A stretch of 64,000 nucleotides of DNA from Saccopteryx bilineata (GCF_036850765.1 NC_089493.1:128160239-128224238); one strand, 5' to 3'. Shown: positions 42,865 through 56,111, counted from the first letter of the stretch. A program made the numbers and translations. Notes: generated by a model not told the origin, from the letters alone.

Positions 42865-45800
42865 TTATGTTCCACCAATGTATGGAATCATGTAGTTCTT
42901 GTTTTTTTCTGATTTACTTATTTCACTCCGTATAATGTTATCAAGTTCCCACCATTTTGCTGTAAATGATCTGATGTCATCATTTCTTATGGCTGAGTAG
43001 TATTCCATAGTGTATATGTGCCACATCTTCTTTATCCAGTCTTCTATTGAAGGGCTTTTTGGTTGTTTCCATGTCTTGGCCACTGTGAACAGTGCTGCAA
43101 TGAACATGGGGCTACATGTGTCTTTACGTATCAATGTTTCTAAGGTTTTGGGGTATATACCCAGTAGAGGGATTGCTGGGTCATAAGGTAGTTCTATTTG
43201 CAGTTTTTTGAGGAACCACCATACTTTCCTCCATAATGGTTGTACTACTTTACAGTCCCACCAACAGTGAATGAGGGTTCCTTTTTCTCCACAGCCTCTC
43301 CAACATTTGCTATTACCCATCTTGTTGATAATAGCTAATCTAACAGGGGTGAGGTGGTATCTCATTGTAGTTTTGATTTGCATTTCTCTAATAACTAATG
43401 AAGCTGAGCATCTTTTCATATATCTGTTGGCCATTTGTATCTCTTCCTGGGAGAAGTGTCTGTTCATGTCCTCTTCCCATTTTTTTATTGGATTGTTTGT
43501 TTGTTTGTTGTTGAGTTTTATGAGTTCTTTGTAAATTTTGGATATTAGGCCCTTATCTGAGCTGTTGTTTGAAAATATCACTTCCCATTTAGTTGGCTGT
43601 CTGTTTATTTTGATATCAGTTTCTCTTGCTGAGCAAAAACTTTTAATTCTGATGTAGTCCCATTCATTTATCTTTGCCTTCACTTCTCTTGCCATTGGAG
43701 TCAAGTTCATAAAATGTTCTTTAAAACCCAGGTCCATGATTTTAGTACCTATGTCTTCTTCTATGTACTTTATTGTTTCAGGTCTTATATTTAGGTCTTT
43801 GATCCATTTTGAATTAATTTTAGTACACGGGGACAGGCTGTAGTCGAGTTTCATTCTTTTGCATGTGGCTTTCCAGTTTTCCCAACACCATTTGTTGAAG
43901 AGGCTTTCTTTTCTCCATTGTGTGTTGTTGGCCCCTTTATCAAAGATTATTTGACCATATATATGTGGTTTTATTTCTGGGATTTCAATTCTGTTCCATT
44001 GGTCTGAGTGTCTATTTTTCTGCCAATACCATGCTGTTTTGATTATCGTGGCCCTATAATATAGTTTACACTTGATCTTAGCCAAAAGGCCGAGAAGCGA
44101 TTATAATATAGTTTAAAGTCAGGTATTGTAATGCCTCCAGCTTCATTCTTTTTCCTTAGGATTGTTTTGGCTATTCGGGGTTTTTTATAGTTCCATATAA
44201 ATCTGATGATTTTTTGTTCCATTTCTTTAAAATGTCTCATAGGAATTTTGATGGGAATTGCATTAAATTTGTATATTGCTTTGGGTAATATGGCCATTTT
44301 GATTATATTTATTCTTCCTATCCAAGAACAAGGAATATTTTTCCATCTCATTGTATCTTTTTCGATTTCCCTTAACAATGCTTTGTAATTTTCATTATAA
44401 AGGTCCTTTACATTCTTTGTTATGTTTATTCCTAGGTATTTTATTTTTTTTGTTGGAATCGTGAAGGGGATTATTTTTTTGAGTTCATTTTCTAATATTT
44501 CATTGTTGGCATATAGAAAGGCTATGGACTTTTGTATGTTAATTTTGTATCCTGTGACCTTACTGTATTGGTTTATTGTTTCTAATAATCTTTTTGTGGA
44601 GTCCTTCGGGTTTTCGATGTATAGGATCATATCATCAGCAAAAAGTGATACCTTTACTTCTTCTTTTCCGATATGGATGCCTTTTATTTCTTTGTCTTGT
44701 CTGATTGCTCTGGCCAGAACTTCTAGCACCACATTAAATAAGAGTGGAGAGAGTGGACAACCCTGTCTTGTTCCTGATTTAAGGTAGAAAGTCCTCAGTT
44801 TTATGCCGTTTAATATGATGTTGGCTGATGGTTTATCATATATGGCCTTTATTATGTTGAGATATTTTCCTTCTATACCCATTTTGTTGAGTCTTAAACA
44901 TAAAATTGTGTTGTATTTTATCAAAAGCCTTTTCTGCATCTATTGATAAGATCATGTGGTTTTTGTTCTTTGTTTTGTTGATATGGTGTATTACGTTAAC
45001 CGTTTTGCGTATGTTGAACCATCCTTGAGATTCTGGGATGAATCCCACTTGATCATGATGTATTATTTTTTTAATATGTTGTTGTATTCGGTTTGCCAGT
45101 ATTTTGTTTAGTATTTTAGCATCTGTATTCATTAGAGATATTGGTCTGTAGTTTTCTTTCTTTGTGCCATCCTTGCCAGGTTTTGGTATGAGGGTTATGT
45201 TGGCCTCATAAAATGTGTTTGGAAGTATTGCTTCTTCAATTTTTTGGAAGACTTTGAGTAGAATAGGAACCAAGTCTTCTTTGAATGTTTGATAGAATTC
45301 ACTAGTATAACTGTCTGGGCCTGGACTTTTATTTTTGGGGAGGTTTTTAATAGTTTTTTCTATTCCCTCCCTGCTGATTGGTCTGTTTAGGCTTTCTGCT
45401 TCTTCATGACTCAGTCTAGGAAGGTTGTATTGTTCTAGGAATTTATCCATTTCTTCTAGATTGTTGTATTTGGTGGCATATAATTTTTCATAGTATTCTA
45501 CAATAATTCTTTGTATATCTATGATGTCTGTGGTGATCTCTCCTCTTTCATTTTGGATTTTATTTATTTGAGTCCTGTGCCTTTTTTCCTTGGTGAGTCT
45601 TGCCAAGGGTTTGTCAATTTTGTTGATCTTTTCAAAGAACCAGCTCCTTGTTTTATTGATTTTTTCTATAGCTTTTCTGTTCTCTATTTCATTTATTTCT
45701 GCTCTGATTTTTATTATCTCCTTTCTTCGGCTGGTTTTGGGTTGTCTTTGTTCTTCTTTTTCTAGTTCCTTAAGGTGTGAAGTTAAGTGGTTTACTTCGG

Positions 45801-46734
45801 CTCTCTCTTGTTTGTTCATATAGGCCTGAAGTGATATGAACTTTCCTCTTATTACTGCTTTTGCTGCATCCCAGAGATTCTGATATGTCGTATTTTCATT
45901 TTCATTTGTCTGTATATATCTTTTGATCTCTGCGCTTATTTCTTCTTTGACCCATTCATTTTTTAGAAGTATGTTGTTTAGTTTCCACATTTTTGTGGGT
46001 TTTTCCCCCTCTTTTTTGCAGTTGAATTCTAGTTTCAAGGCTTTATGATCATAAAATATGCTTGGTACAATTTTAATTTTTCTAAATTTGCTGATACTGT
46101 CTTTGTGGCCCAACATATGGTCAATTCTTGAGAATGTTCCATGTACACTAGAGAAAAATGTGTACTCTGTCGCTTTGGGATGAAGTGTCCTGTAGATGTC
46201 TATCATATCCAGGTGTTCTAGTATTTCGTTTAAGGCCATTATATCTTTATTGATTCTCTGTTTGGATGACTGATCTAGAGCTGTCAGCGGTGTATTGAGG
46301 TCTCCAAGTATAATTGTATTTTTGTTAGTTTTTGTTTTAAGGTCAATAAGTAGCTGTCTTATATATTTTGGTGCTCTTTGGTTTGGTGCATATATATTAA
46401 GGATTGTTATGTCTTCTTCATTCAGCTTCCCCTTAATCATTATGAAATGACCATTTTTGTCTCTGAGTACTTTTTCTGTCTTGTAGTCAGCATTATTAGA
46501 TATGAGTATTGCTACCCCTGCTTTTTTTGGGGCGTTGTTTGCTTGGAGTATTGTTTTCCAGCCTTTCACTTTGAATTTGTTTTTATCCTTGTTGCTTAGA
46601 TGTGTTTCTTGTAGGCAGCATACAGTTTGATTTTCTTTTTTAATCCATTCTGCTACTCTGTGTCTTTTTATTGGTAAGTTTAATCCATTTACATTTAGTG
46701 TAATTATTGACACTTGTGGGTTCCCTACTGCCAT
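42865..46734 (-). pseudogene. ORF2: L1 ORF2 (endonuclease-reverse transcriptase), broken
   Basis: Encodes the L1 endonuclease-reverse transcriptase that performs target-primed reverse transcription. Frame 44836-46734 starts [20 protein letters not shown], the endonuclease domain, with QETHL and GDLNTPL motifs. It runs into the RT domain, which continues in a second frame (44043-44939) with the catalytic FADD at 44631-44642. A third frame (42865-44085) carries the C-terminal Cys-rich region ([14 protein letters not shown]). The first shift lies in 44840-44935. The second coincides with the 47-bp U2 insertion plus duplication at 44068-44114. Without these breaks the length is the usual about 1,280 codons. 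Confidence 0.93.
44068..44101 (-). pseudogene. RNU2P: U2 snRNA 5' fragment inserted in L1 ORF2
   Basis: The - strand reads ATCGCTTCTCGGCCTTTTGG then CTAAGATCAAGTGT, the first 34 nucleotides of U2, without a change from the sequence I remember. It is flanked by the perfect 13-bp duplication TATAATATAGTTT (44055-44067 and 44102-44114). No poly-A tail. The insertion plus duplication adds 47 bases and shifts the ORF2 frame. Confidence 0.96.
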
Positions 46735-47059
46735 TTTATAAATTGCTTTCTGTTAGTTTTGTATCTTGTTTGATTCTTCTCTTTTGTTTTTCTATCATTT
46801 GTTTTTGTTTGTTTGTGTTCCATACTTCTTTCCTCTGTTGCTACCTTTTTTAAGTCAAGTGTTTTTGTGGTGGTTTTTTCAAGGGTGGTTACCATTAAGT
46901 AATGAAAAGGGTACCTACCATATTCATTGTAGTACCCTATCTTATGAGTATTTCTACACTTCATCGTCCTTTGCTACTGTTAATCTCCATCCTCTCCCCC
47001 CTTTTTTTCCTTTGTTGTTACAGTGTAAGTTTGGTTTTATTGTGTTCTTGGTGGAGCTG

Positions 47060-47976
47060 TTACTTGTGGTATTGTTTTCTTTTGTTCTTTGAATCTGGTT
47101 GGAAAACCCCCTTTAGTATTTCCTGGAGTGGGGGCTTTCTGCTGATAAATTCTCTCATCTTTTCTGTATTTGTGAATGTTTTTATATCTCCTTCGTACTT
47201 GAAGGATAGCTTTGATGGGTATAGTATTCTTGGCTGAAAGTTCCTCTCTTTCAGGGCTTTAAATATTGGGGTCCACTCTCTTCTAGCTTGTAGAGTTTCT
47301 GCTGAGAAATCTGATGATAATCTAATAGGCCTTCCTTTATATGTTGTGCTCTTCTTTTCCCTGGCTGCCTTGAGAATTTTTTCTGTCATTGGTTTGTGTC
47401 ATCTCTATTATGATGTGCCTTGGAGTGGGTTTGTTGGGGTTAAGAAAACTCGGTGTTCTGTTAGCTTCTTGAATTTGAGGCTTTAGTTCTTTCCACAGGC
47501 TTGGGAAGTTCTCGTCTATTATTTGTTTGAGTATATTCTCCATTCCATTTTCTTTCTCTTCTCCCTCTGATATACCTATTATTCTTATGTTATTCTTTCT
47601 GATGGAGTCAGACAATTCCTGTAGGGCTTTCTCGTTTTTTATTATTTTTGAGTCTCTTTCTTCTTCTCTCTGTTGTGCCTCAAGTTGTTTGTCTTCTATT
47701 TCACTAATCCTATCTTCAATCTGGGCTGTTCTGTTAGCTAAGCTTGTTACCTCGTTTTTCAGCTCGTGAATTGAGTTTTTCATTTGTTTGATTTGTTTTT
47801 ATAGTTTCAATTTCCTTGGTAATATATTCTTTGTGTTGTTTTCTGATCTCCCTAAATTGCCTTTCTGTGTTTTCTTGTATATCTCTGAGTATTTTTAAGA
47901 TTTCTATTTTAAATTCTCTGTCATTTAGCTCCAAGGCTTCCAATATGTTGTCTTTTCTCCATAGATTTTTCCACAT
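47060..47976 (-). pseudogene. ORF1: L1 ORF1 (RNA-binding protein), frameshifted
   Basis: ORF1 protein binds L1 RNA as a trimer. Three overlapping open pieces read in order. 47734-47976 and 47337-47783 form a coiled coil rich in E/K/I heptads (ENTERQFREIRKQ, ELKNEVTSLANRT). They run into the RRM-like region (NNIRIIGISEGEE). 47060-47389 is the C-terminal domain (STTYKGRPIRLSSDFSAETL). Two frameshifts, near 47780 and 47385. Confidence 0.92.
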
Positions 47977-48049
47977 CTATTTGTGTTACCTCTCTTTCTT
48001 TTGTATCCATAATATTTGATTTCCTCTTTCTTAATGGCATCTGAGGGTG

Positions 48050-50432
48050 GTCTTGTTGATAGCACTAATTAGAATTAATAAAGAGTAAAAAAAAAAAAAA
48101 AAAAAACATAAAACACCCCACAAAAAAAAAACTAATAATTTATTATTTCCCCCTTTTTTCTTTCTTCTCTTTCCCTCCTCTTCCCTCCTCAGGGAAATAT
48201 TGTGATGACCTGTGAATTATATTATGCTAAATGGAACAAAAACTGCCTATAATGGAGGGCCTGATTTGGGGTGAAGAGTTCAAGGGGCAAAAGGAGTAGG
48301 GACCTACTAAATGCAGGAAAAAAAAAAAGGAATAAAATCTTAGACAAGCATAAGATGATTTGCTTGTAAGTGAAGGTAGACTAAGAGATATAATGAGAGG
48401 GATAAGAGGGAACCAGAAAAAAGGAGAAAAAAAAAGAATAATAAAGAAGAAAAAAATAAAAATAATAAGTAAAAATCTGTTGTATTAAGTGGAGTGAAGA
48501 CTAAATACAATGGAGACCTTGGGTTGGGAGAAATGCTAGTGAGTTAAAAAGCAACGTAAAAAGTACCCAAAATGCCACAAAAATAAACAAACAAAACAAA
48601 AACAAAAACAAAAGTGAAAAAGAAAAAACCAAAAAAAAAAAACCTTGAGTCCCAAATTAACTAATTTGTTCGTGATTGAGGATTAAATGGTAGGAAAAGT
48701 AAAACGAGAAAAGAAAAAACGAATAGAAAGGAAAAAATAAGAAAAAGAGAAAAACGAAGGAAGAAAAAAAAAGGAAGAGAAAAAAACAAAATAAAGCAAA
48801 ACAAAAAAAAAACAAAAGAGGGGAGAGTGAGAGTTAAGTGTTTTGGAGTATAACCTTAAAGGAGGGTGAGGATGAAGAAGAGAAATAAAATGTAACACTC
48901 ATGGGTAGTGTAGTTCAAGAAAAGGGAAGCATAAGATGGGCAGAGAATAGAAGGACCGAGGTGGAGGAAATAGAAATAATAATAATAAAGGCAATAAGAT
49001 AGAAGAAACAAACAACAAAAAAAAATTAGTGGAACAAGTTGTAAAGTCTGTGGATTTTTCTTGATTTTGAGAGGTTAACTTCTTCCTTTTTCTTTTCTCT
49101 CCCTCTTCCTGGTCGGTGACTCTGTACCCCAGGCTCTGCCCGTGTCACACTGAGGTAGGGATTTGCAGTTGATGGGATTCTATGGCAATGTCATATAATT
49201 GGCTTTAGTCTTGCTGGTAGTCAAGGCTTGTTGGCGTTTGCAGGGTCCAACGATGAGAGAGTTTGCTTTCCTGGAGTCTCTCTCCTAGTCCCCCCTTCCT
49301 GAATTAGCAGCCTGGTGATCCAGCTATATGGCTGCAACTGCTTCTGCCTGGGGAGTAAGAGGCTCAAAGAGCTAGGAAATCCCCACTCTATCCCCACTCA
49401 GCGCAAGGCTTTGGGAAAGGCTCTGGCAGTCAGAGCCTCCAGTGTAATCAGGCGGGGCTGGGAGTCAATTGTTGTCAAGGTGACTGTTCAGCGCCTAGCA
49501 TTCAGTTGGACCACTCAACCCAGGCTTTCCACACTTTGTAGCCTGTTTTGGCTGGGAAGAAGAGGCACTAGTCTCTGCTTGCGACTAGTGTAGTATAGAT
49601 CTTATTATCTGCCAAGTCCCTCTTGTTAGCGTTTATCCCTGAATATGGAGGCTCTATCAATCAGAAGTTGCCCCCGCCCCTTTAGCAAGAGGCACTAAAA
49701 AATATCACGCCTCTTGTCTTGGATCGCTTAACTGAGAGAGATCTTATCAATTAGAGCCCCGTGGGTGCGCAGATTTCATGGGTTAAGCTAATTTCAGTGA
49801 TTGGGGCCGCAGCTGTGCTCCCGAAGGTATTTCAGGCTGCCTGCGCGCCCCTCCCCCAATGCTTGATTGTTAGCTTGAATGGCTGGGTGAGGTGCCCCGT
49901 CCACAGAGAGAATCTCCCAAGTAGGGAAGACCGCCCTGGCGTCTCTCCCGCTTGCCCGCCGCTGGCGGCTGGGGCGCACCGGGCACAGGATAATGGGGCA
50001 CCCTGGATGTGCGGGCCAGTAGGGCGCTCTGGGCGCGTGGAATGCTCAGGGCACGTGCGCGAATGGGGTTCTCCGGGCACCGGTGGCTGGGGACTCTCAC
50101 TCGCAGTGCGCGGGCCGCTGGGAATGTTAGCGGTGCTCGCTCTGTAACTGGACCGGGCGCGCGCCAGCGGCTGCTCGCCATTCCCGAGTGTGGGCTGACT
50201 CACCACAGGCGCACTCCCTCCGCGGCTTGAATGAACGTCCCTGCAGTAGTTAGTTTCCTCCACACCCTTGTCTCTCAGATTCAAGTGATAACAGTCCTTT
50301 TGCTTTCAGTTTGTGTGGAACTCCGGAATGCTCCAAGGATAAAATTTTCTGTTTCTAGTTGATAAATTTGTTGTTATTTTGGGGAGATCTGTCGGACGCG
50401 CTGCTCACGGCGCCATTTCCGTGACGTCACTC
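48050..50432 (-). promoter_or_regulatory. L1 5' UTR / internal promoter
   Basis: About 2.35 kb. Pyrimidine-rich on the - strand from 48080 to 49020, then GC-rich from 49680 to 50430. The extreme 5' end on the - strand has a palindromic CRE-like TGACGTCA (50422-50429) next to a YY1-like AAATGGC (50412-50418), where mammalian L1 promoters place YY1. Confidence 0.75.
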
Positions 50433-51046
50433 AAGTTTCATTCTTTTGCATGTGGCTTTCCAATTTTCCCAGTACCATTTATTGAAGAGGCTTTCTTTTC
50501 TCCGTTGTGTGTTTTTGGCTCCTTTGTCAAAGATTATTTGTCCATATATATGTGGTTTTATTTCTGGGCTCTTGATTCTGTTCCATTGGTATCTCTTTTT
50601 CTGCCAATATCATGCTGTTTTGATTGTTGTAGCTCTGTAGTATAATCTGCAGTCAGATAATATGATACCTCCGGCTCCATTCTTTTTTCTCAGGATTGCT
50701 TTTGCTATTTGGGATCTTTTATGGTTCTATACAAATCTGGTGATTTCTTTTTCTTTTAAAAATGATATTGGGATTTTTATAGGGATTGCATTAAATTTGC
50801 ATATTGCTTTGGGTAATATAGCCGTTTTAACTATGTTGATTCTTCTGATCCATCAACATAGAATATTTTTCCATTTCATTGTGTCTTTTTCAATTTCCTT
50901 CAATACTGCTTTGTAGTTTTCAGTATATAAGTCCTTCACATCCTTTGTTAAGTTTATTCCTAGGTATTTTGTTGTTGTTGCAATTGTAAAAGAACTATTT
51001 TTTCAGTTCATTTTCAGATTTCATTGACATACAGGAAAGCAGTAGA

Positions 51047-51421
51047 CTTTTTATTTTTTCACAGAGACCGAGTCAGACGGAGGAACAGATAGGGACAGAC
51101 AGACAGTAAAGGAGAGAGATGAGAAGCATCAGTTCTTTGTGGCACCTTAGTTGTTTATTGCTTTCTCATATGTGCTTTGATTGGGGGGGCAAGGCTACAG
51201 CAGAGTGAGTTGCTCAAGCTAGCAACCTTGAGCTCAAGCCTGTGAACTTGGGCTTCAAGCCAGCAGCCTTTGGGCTCAAGCCAGCAACCATGGGGTCATC
51301 TCAATGATCCCACACTCAAGCCAGATGAGCCCACGCTCAAGCCTGCGACCTCAGGGTTTCAAACCTGGGTCCTCCATGTCCCAGTCCAATGCTCTATCTA
51401 CTGCACCACTGCCTGGTCAGG
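51047..51421 (-). repeat. SINE family A-like, old
   Basis: Reverse copy with repeated CTCAAGCCAGCA modules, ending CTGCCTGGTCAGGC; duplication GCAGTAGACTTTT on both sides. Confidence 0.85.
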
Positions 51422-51945
51422 CGTGCAGTAGACTTTTATATATTAATTTTGTATTCTGCAACTTTATTGTATTTATTGTTCCTAATACTTTTTCAGTAGA
51501 GTCTTTGGGGTTTTCTATATACAGGATTATATCATCTGCAAAAATAATACCTTTACTTCTTCTTTCCCAATATGAATACCTTTTATTTATTTTTCTTGTC
51601 TAATTGCTCTAAGACTTCCAGTACTACGTTGAATGAGTTGAGAGTGGACATCCTGTCATTTTAGAGGAAAAGCATTCAGTTTTTATCATTTAGTATGATA
51701 CTGGCTAATGGATTGTCATATATGACCTTGATTATGTTGATGTACTTTCCCTCTATACCCATTTTATTGAGTGTTTTAAACATAAATGGATGCTGTATCT
51801 CATCAAATGCCTTTTCTGCATTTATTGATAGAATCACATAATTTTTGTCCTTTGTTTTGTGAGGTACTGTATTACATTGATTTATGTATGTTGAACCATC
51901 TTTGCGCTCCTGGAATGAATTCCACTTGATTGTGATGTATAATAT

Positions 51946-52374
51946 ATTTTTTTTTTTTTTGCATTTTCTTTTCTGAAGCTGGAAACAGGGAGAGACAGTC
52001 AGATAGACTCCCGCATGCGCCCGACCGGGATCCACCCGGCACGCCCACCATGGGGCGACGCTCTGCCCACCAGGGGGCGATGCTCTGCCCATCCTGGGCG
52101 TCGCCATGTTGCGACCCTCCTGGGCGTCGCCATATTGCGACCAGAGCCACTCTAGCGCCTGGGGCAGAGGCCACAGAGCCATCCCCAGCGCCCGGGCCAT
52201 CTCCGCTCCAATGGAGCCTCGGCTGTGGGAGGGGAAGAGAGAGACAGAGAGGAAGGCGCGGCGGAGGGGTGGAGAAGCAAATGGGCGCTTCTCCAATGTG
52301 CCCTGGCCGGGAATCGAACCCGGGTCCTCCGCACGCTAGGCCGACGCTCTACCGCTGAGCCAACCGGCCAGGGC
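51946..52374 (-). repeat. SINE family B, with internal duplication
   Basis: Reverse copy; CTGGGCGTCGCCAT(A/G)TTGCGACC occurs twice (52096-52143), enlarging it to about 430 bases. Ends CAACCGGCCAGGGCT; TATAATATTTTT-like flanks. Confidence 0.88.
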
Positions 52375-54361
52375 TATAATATTTTTAAATGTATTGTAAT
52401 ATTCGATTTGATAGTATATTGTTTAGGATTTTTGGATCTGTATTTATTAAATATATTCGTCTGTAGTTTTCTTTGTGTTGTCCTTGCCATGTTTTGGTAT
52501 CAGGGTTATGTTTGCCTCAAAAAATGTGTTAGGGAGTATTGCTTCTTTGATTTTTTTTTTTTTTTTTTGGAAGACCAAGAGGGATAGATACCAAATACAT
52601 ATTTGAATGTTTGGTAGAATTCACTAGTGTAGCCATTTGTTTCTGGACTTTTACTAGGGGGGGGGGTAGTTTTTTGATGGTTGTTTTTATTTCCTTCCTG
52701 CTTATAGATCTGTTTAGGTTTTCTACTTCTTTGTGACTGAGTCTAAGAGGATTGTATAGTTCTAGGGATTTATCCATTTCTTCTAGATTGTTGAATTTGG
52801 TGGCATATCATCCTTCATAGTATTCTATCTAGCATGATCCTTTGTATAGTTATAAAGTCTGTGGTAATTTCCCTCTTTCATTTGGGATTTTGTTTATATG
52901 TCTTTTTTTTTTCCATAGTGTGTCTAGCCAGAGGCTTGTCAATTTTATTGATCTTTTCAAAGAACTAGCTCTGTTATTTTTTTCTATAGTTTTTCTTTTC
53001 TCTATTTCATTTAGTTCTCTAATTTTTATTCTTTCCTTTCTTCTGACTTTGGGTTGCCTTTGTTTTTATTTTTCTAGTTTTTTCAAATGTAAGTTAGGTT
53101 ATGTACATGGGATCTCTTGTTTCTTGATATGAACTTCCCTCTTATTACTGTTTTTGCTGCATCCTAGAAGTTTTGATATCTCATATTGCCATTCTCATTT
53201 GTCTGTTTATATCTTTGGATATCTGCTTTTACTGTATTTCTTCTTTGACCCAGTCATTTCTTAGAAATATATGTAGTTTATTTCCACAGTTTTGTAGGTT
53301 TCATTACTTCCTTTTTTTTCAGTTGAATTCTAATTTCACAGTCTATGGTCACAGAATATGCTTGGTATTATTTCAATCTTCTCAAATTTGTTGAGGTTAG
53401 TTTTGTGGCCCACCTTGTGGTCTACTGAGAATGTTCCATGCACATTGGGGGAAAAAAATGTATAATCTGATATTCTGGGATGAAATGTTCTTTAAATATC
53501 TATTATGTCCATTGGGTCTAGTGTGTTATTTAAAGCTGATATTTCTTCATTTATTTTGTTTAGTTGATCTATCTAAAGCCATCAATGGTGTGTTGAGATC
53601 TCCAAGTATGATTGTGTTTTTATGTTTCTATTTTTAGATCAGTTAGTAGATGTCTTGTTTATTTTGGTGCTCCCTGATATAGTGCATATATATTAAGAAG
53701 TGTTGTATCTTCTTGACATAGTGTCCCCTTTATCATTATGAAGTGTCCACCTTTGTTACCTTTGTTGTCTTGAAGTCAGCATTGTTAGATATTATATGGC
53801 TACATCTGCTTTTCTTTGGGTATTATTTGCTTGGAAAATTATTTTCCAACCTTTCACTTTGAGTCTACTTTGGTCCTTGCAGTTTAGATGTGTCCCTTGA
53901 AGACAACATATGGTTGGGTTTTGCTTTTTGATTCAGTCTGGTACTCTGTGTCTTTTTGTGAGTTCAGTCTATTTACATTTAGGGTAATTATTGACACATG
54001 AGGATTTCCTATAGCCATATTATGTTTTGTTTCCTGGTAGCTCTGTGTCTCCTTTGGTTATTTGCTTTTGCATTTTTGTCAGTTTTTGTCTGGTGGTATT
54101 TCATGCTTCTTTCTTCTTTTTTCTGCAATGTATTTCAGGTTTGCTTTTTTCATGGGTAGTTACTCTGATGGATATAGCATGCTTGGCTGGTAATTCCTCT
54201 CTTTCAGTACTTTGAATGTTAGGGTCCATTCTGTTCTGACTTGTAGGGTTTCTTCAGAAAAGTTAATGATAACCTGATGGCCTTCTTTTATGTGTTATGT
54301 TCTTCTCTTCCCTAGCTGCCTTGAGGAGCCTGTCTTTGTTGTTTATATATTGCTATATAAA

Positions 54362-54686
54362 TCTACATATAAGTGAGAGAGGAGATAGACTCCTGCATGT
54401 GTCCTACTGGTATCCATCCAGCAACCCTCATCTGGAGCCCACCCTTGAGTCAACTGAGCCATTCTCAGTGCCTGAGGCTGACGCTCCAACCAAGCTGTCC
54501 TCAGCACCCAGGGCCAATGCTTGAATCTATAGGGCCACTGGCAGTGGCCAGGGAAGAGGGAGAGAGGGGGAGAGAAAAGGGGAGAGAAGTAGATGGTCAC
54601 TTCTCTTGTGTGCCCTGACTGGGAATTGGACCCAGGATGTCCATATGCTGGGCTAGTGCTTTGTCTACTGAGCCAACCAGCCAGGG
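54362..54686 (-). repeat. SINE family B, old
   Basis: Reverse diverged copy ending CAACCAGCCAGGGCC. Confidence 0.75.
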
Positions 54687-54881
54687 CCTGTCATTGACCA
54701 CTGAGTTTTATTATAATGTGCCTTGGAGAAGGCCCTTTTGGGTTGAGGCAACTAGACATTCTGTTTGCTTCCTGGATTCAAGGATCTCTTTCCATAGGCT
54801 TGGGAAGTTCTCATCATTTGTTTGAATAGTCTCCCTATTCCCTTCTCCCTCTCTTAATATACTCATTATTTTTTTCTTTCT

Positions 54882-55243
54882 TAAAATTTAGTGAGAGAAG
54901 GGGAGGCAAAGATAAGACTCCTGCATGTGCCCTGACAGGGATCCACCCAGCAAGTCCACCAGAGGGCGATCCTCTGCCCATCTGGGGCCCTTGCTCTATT
55001 GCAACTGAACCAATTTTTTTAGTGCCTGAGGTGGAGGCCATGGACCCATCCTTAGCATCCAAGGCCAACTTGCTCTAATTGAGCCATGGTTGCAGTTGAG
55101 AAGAGAGGGGGAAGAGAGATAAGTGGAAGGGGGATGGGTGGAGAAGCAGATTGGCGCTTCTCCTGTATGCCCTGACCAGGAATTGAACCTGGGACATCCA
55201 CATGCTGGACTGACACTCTACCACTGAGCCGACTGGCCAGGGC
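54882..55243 (-). repeat. SINE family B, old
   Basis: Reverse copy from TTTAGTGAGAGAAGGGGAGG to CGACTGGCCAGGGCC. Confidence 0.8.
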
Positions 55244-55709
55244 CTATGATATAGCCATTATTCTTATATTGTTCTTTCTGATGGAGTCAGACAATTCTTA
55301 GACCTGTCATTTTTAAAAATTTTTCTTTTCTTTCTGTAACTGTTCTAGTTGCCTGTCTTTGATATCAGTTATTCTCCTCTATCTGTTCTATTTGCTAATC
55401 TTGCTAGCTCATTTTTCAATTCATGTGTTGAGTTCTTCATATCTTTTTTTAAGTTTCAATCTCTTTGGTGAAGTACTCATTTTGCTTATTAAATTGCCTT
55501 TCAGTATTTTCTCACATCTCATTGAGTATTTTCAGAACTTCAACTTTGAATTCTCTATTATTTAACTCCAAGGTTTCCTTGTGATTGAGACTGCTTTTTG
55601 GAGAATTTTTTATTTCCTTTATGAATTGTATCTCCTTCTTGGGTCCTCATGGTATTAGTTTTCTTTTGTCTTGAGGCATTTGAGAGTGGTAATTGTTAAG
55701 AATTCAAAC

Positions 55710-56111
55710 AAGGCCCTGGCTGGTTGGCTCAGCGGTAGAGCGTTGGCCTAGCGTGCGGAGGACCCGGGTTCGATTCCAGGCCAGGGCACACAGGAGAAGC
55801 ACCCATTTGCTTCTCCACCCCTCCGCCGCGCTTTCCTCTCTCTCTCTTCCCCTCCCGCAGCCAAAGCTCCATTGGAGCAAAGATGGCCCGGGCGCTGGGG
55901 ATGGCTCTGTGGCCTCTGCCTCAGGCGCTAGAGTGGCTCTGGTCGCAACATGGCGACGCCCAGGATGGGCAGAGCATCGCCCCCTGGTGGGCAGAGCGTC
56001 GCCCCCTGGTGGGCATGCCGGGTGGATCCCGGTCGGGCACATGCGGGAGTCTGTCTGACGACTGTCTCTCCCTGTTTCCAGCTTCAGAAAAATGCAAAAA
56101 AAAAAAAAAAT
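55710..56111 (+). repeat. SINE family B
   Basis: Forward copy, little diverged, ending TTCAGAAAAATGC with poly-A; TTCAAACAA / ATCAAACAA flanks. Confidence 0.9.

Larger units (their letters stand above)
42588..50432 (-). mobile_element. Young near-full-length L1 (nested)
   Basis: About 7.85 kb bounded by the perfect 15-bp duplication AAGTTTCATTCTTTT (42573-42587 and 50433-50447). The poly-A end is at low coordinates. Order on the - strand: 5' UTR (48050-50432), ORF1 (47060-47976), ORF2 (42865-46734), 3' UTR (42600-42860). Open frames remain long, so it is recent. Two or more frameshifts in ORF1, one in ORF2 and a U2 insertion make it inactive as read. Confidence 0.95.

Noticed and set aside
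45511..47237. Several + strand open frames of 70-110 codons
   Set aside because: All are antisense shadows of L1 ORF1 and ORF2.
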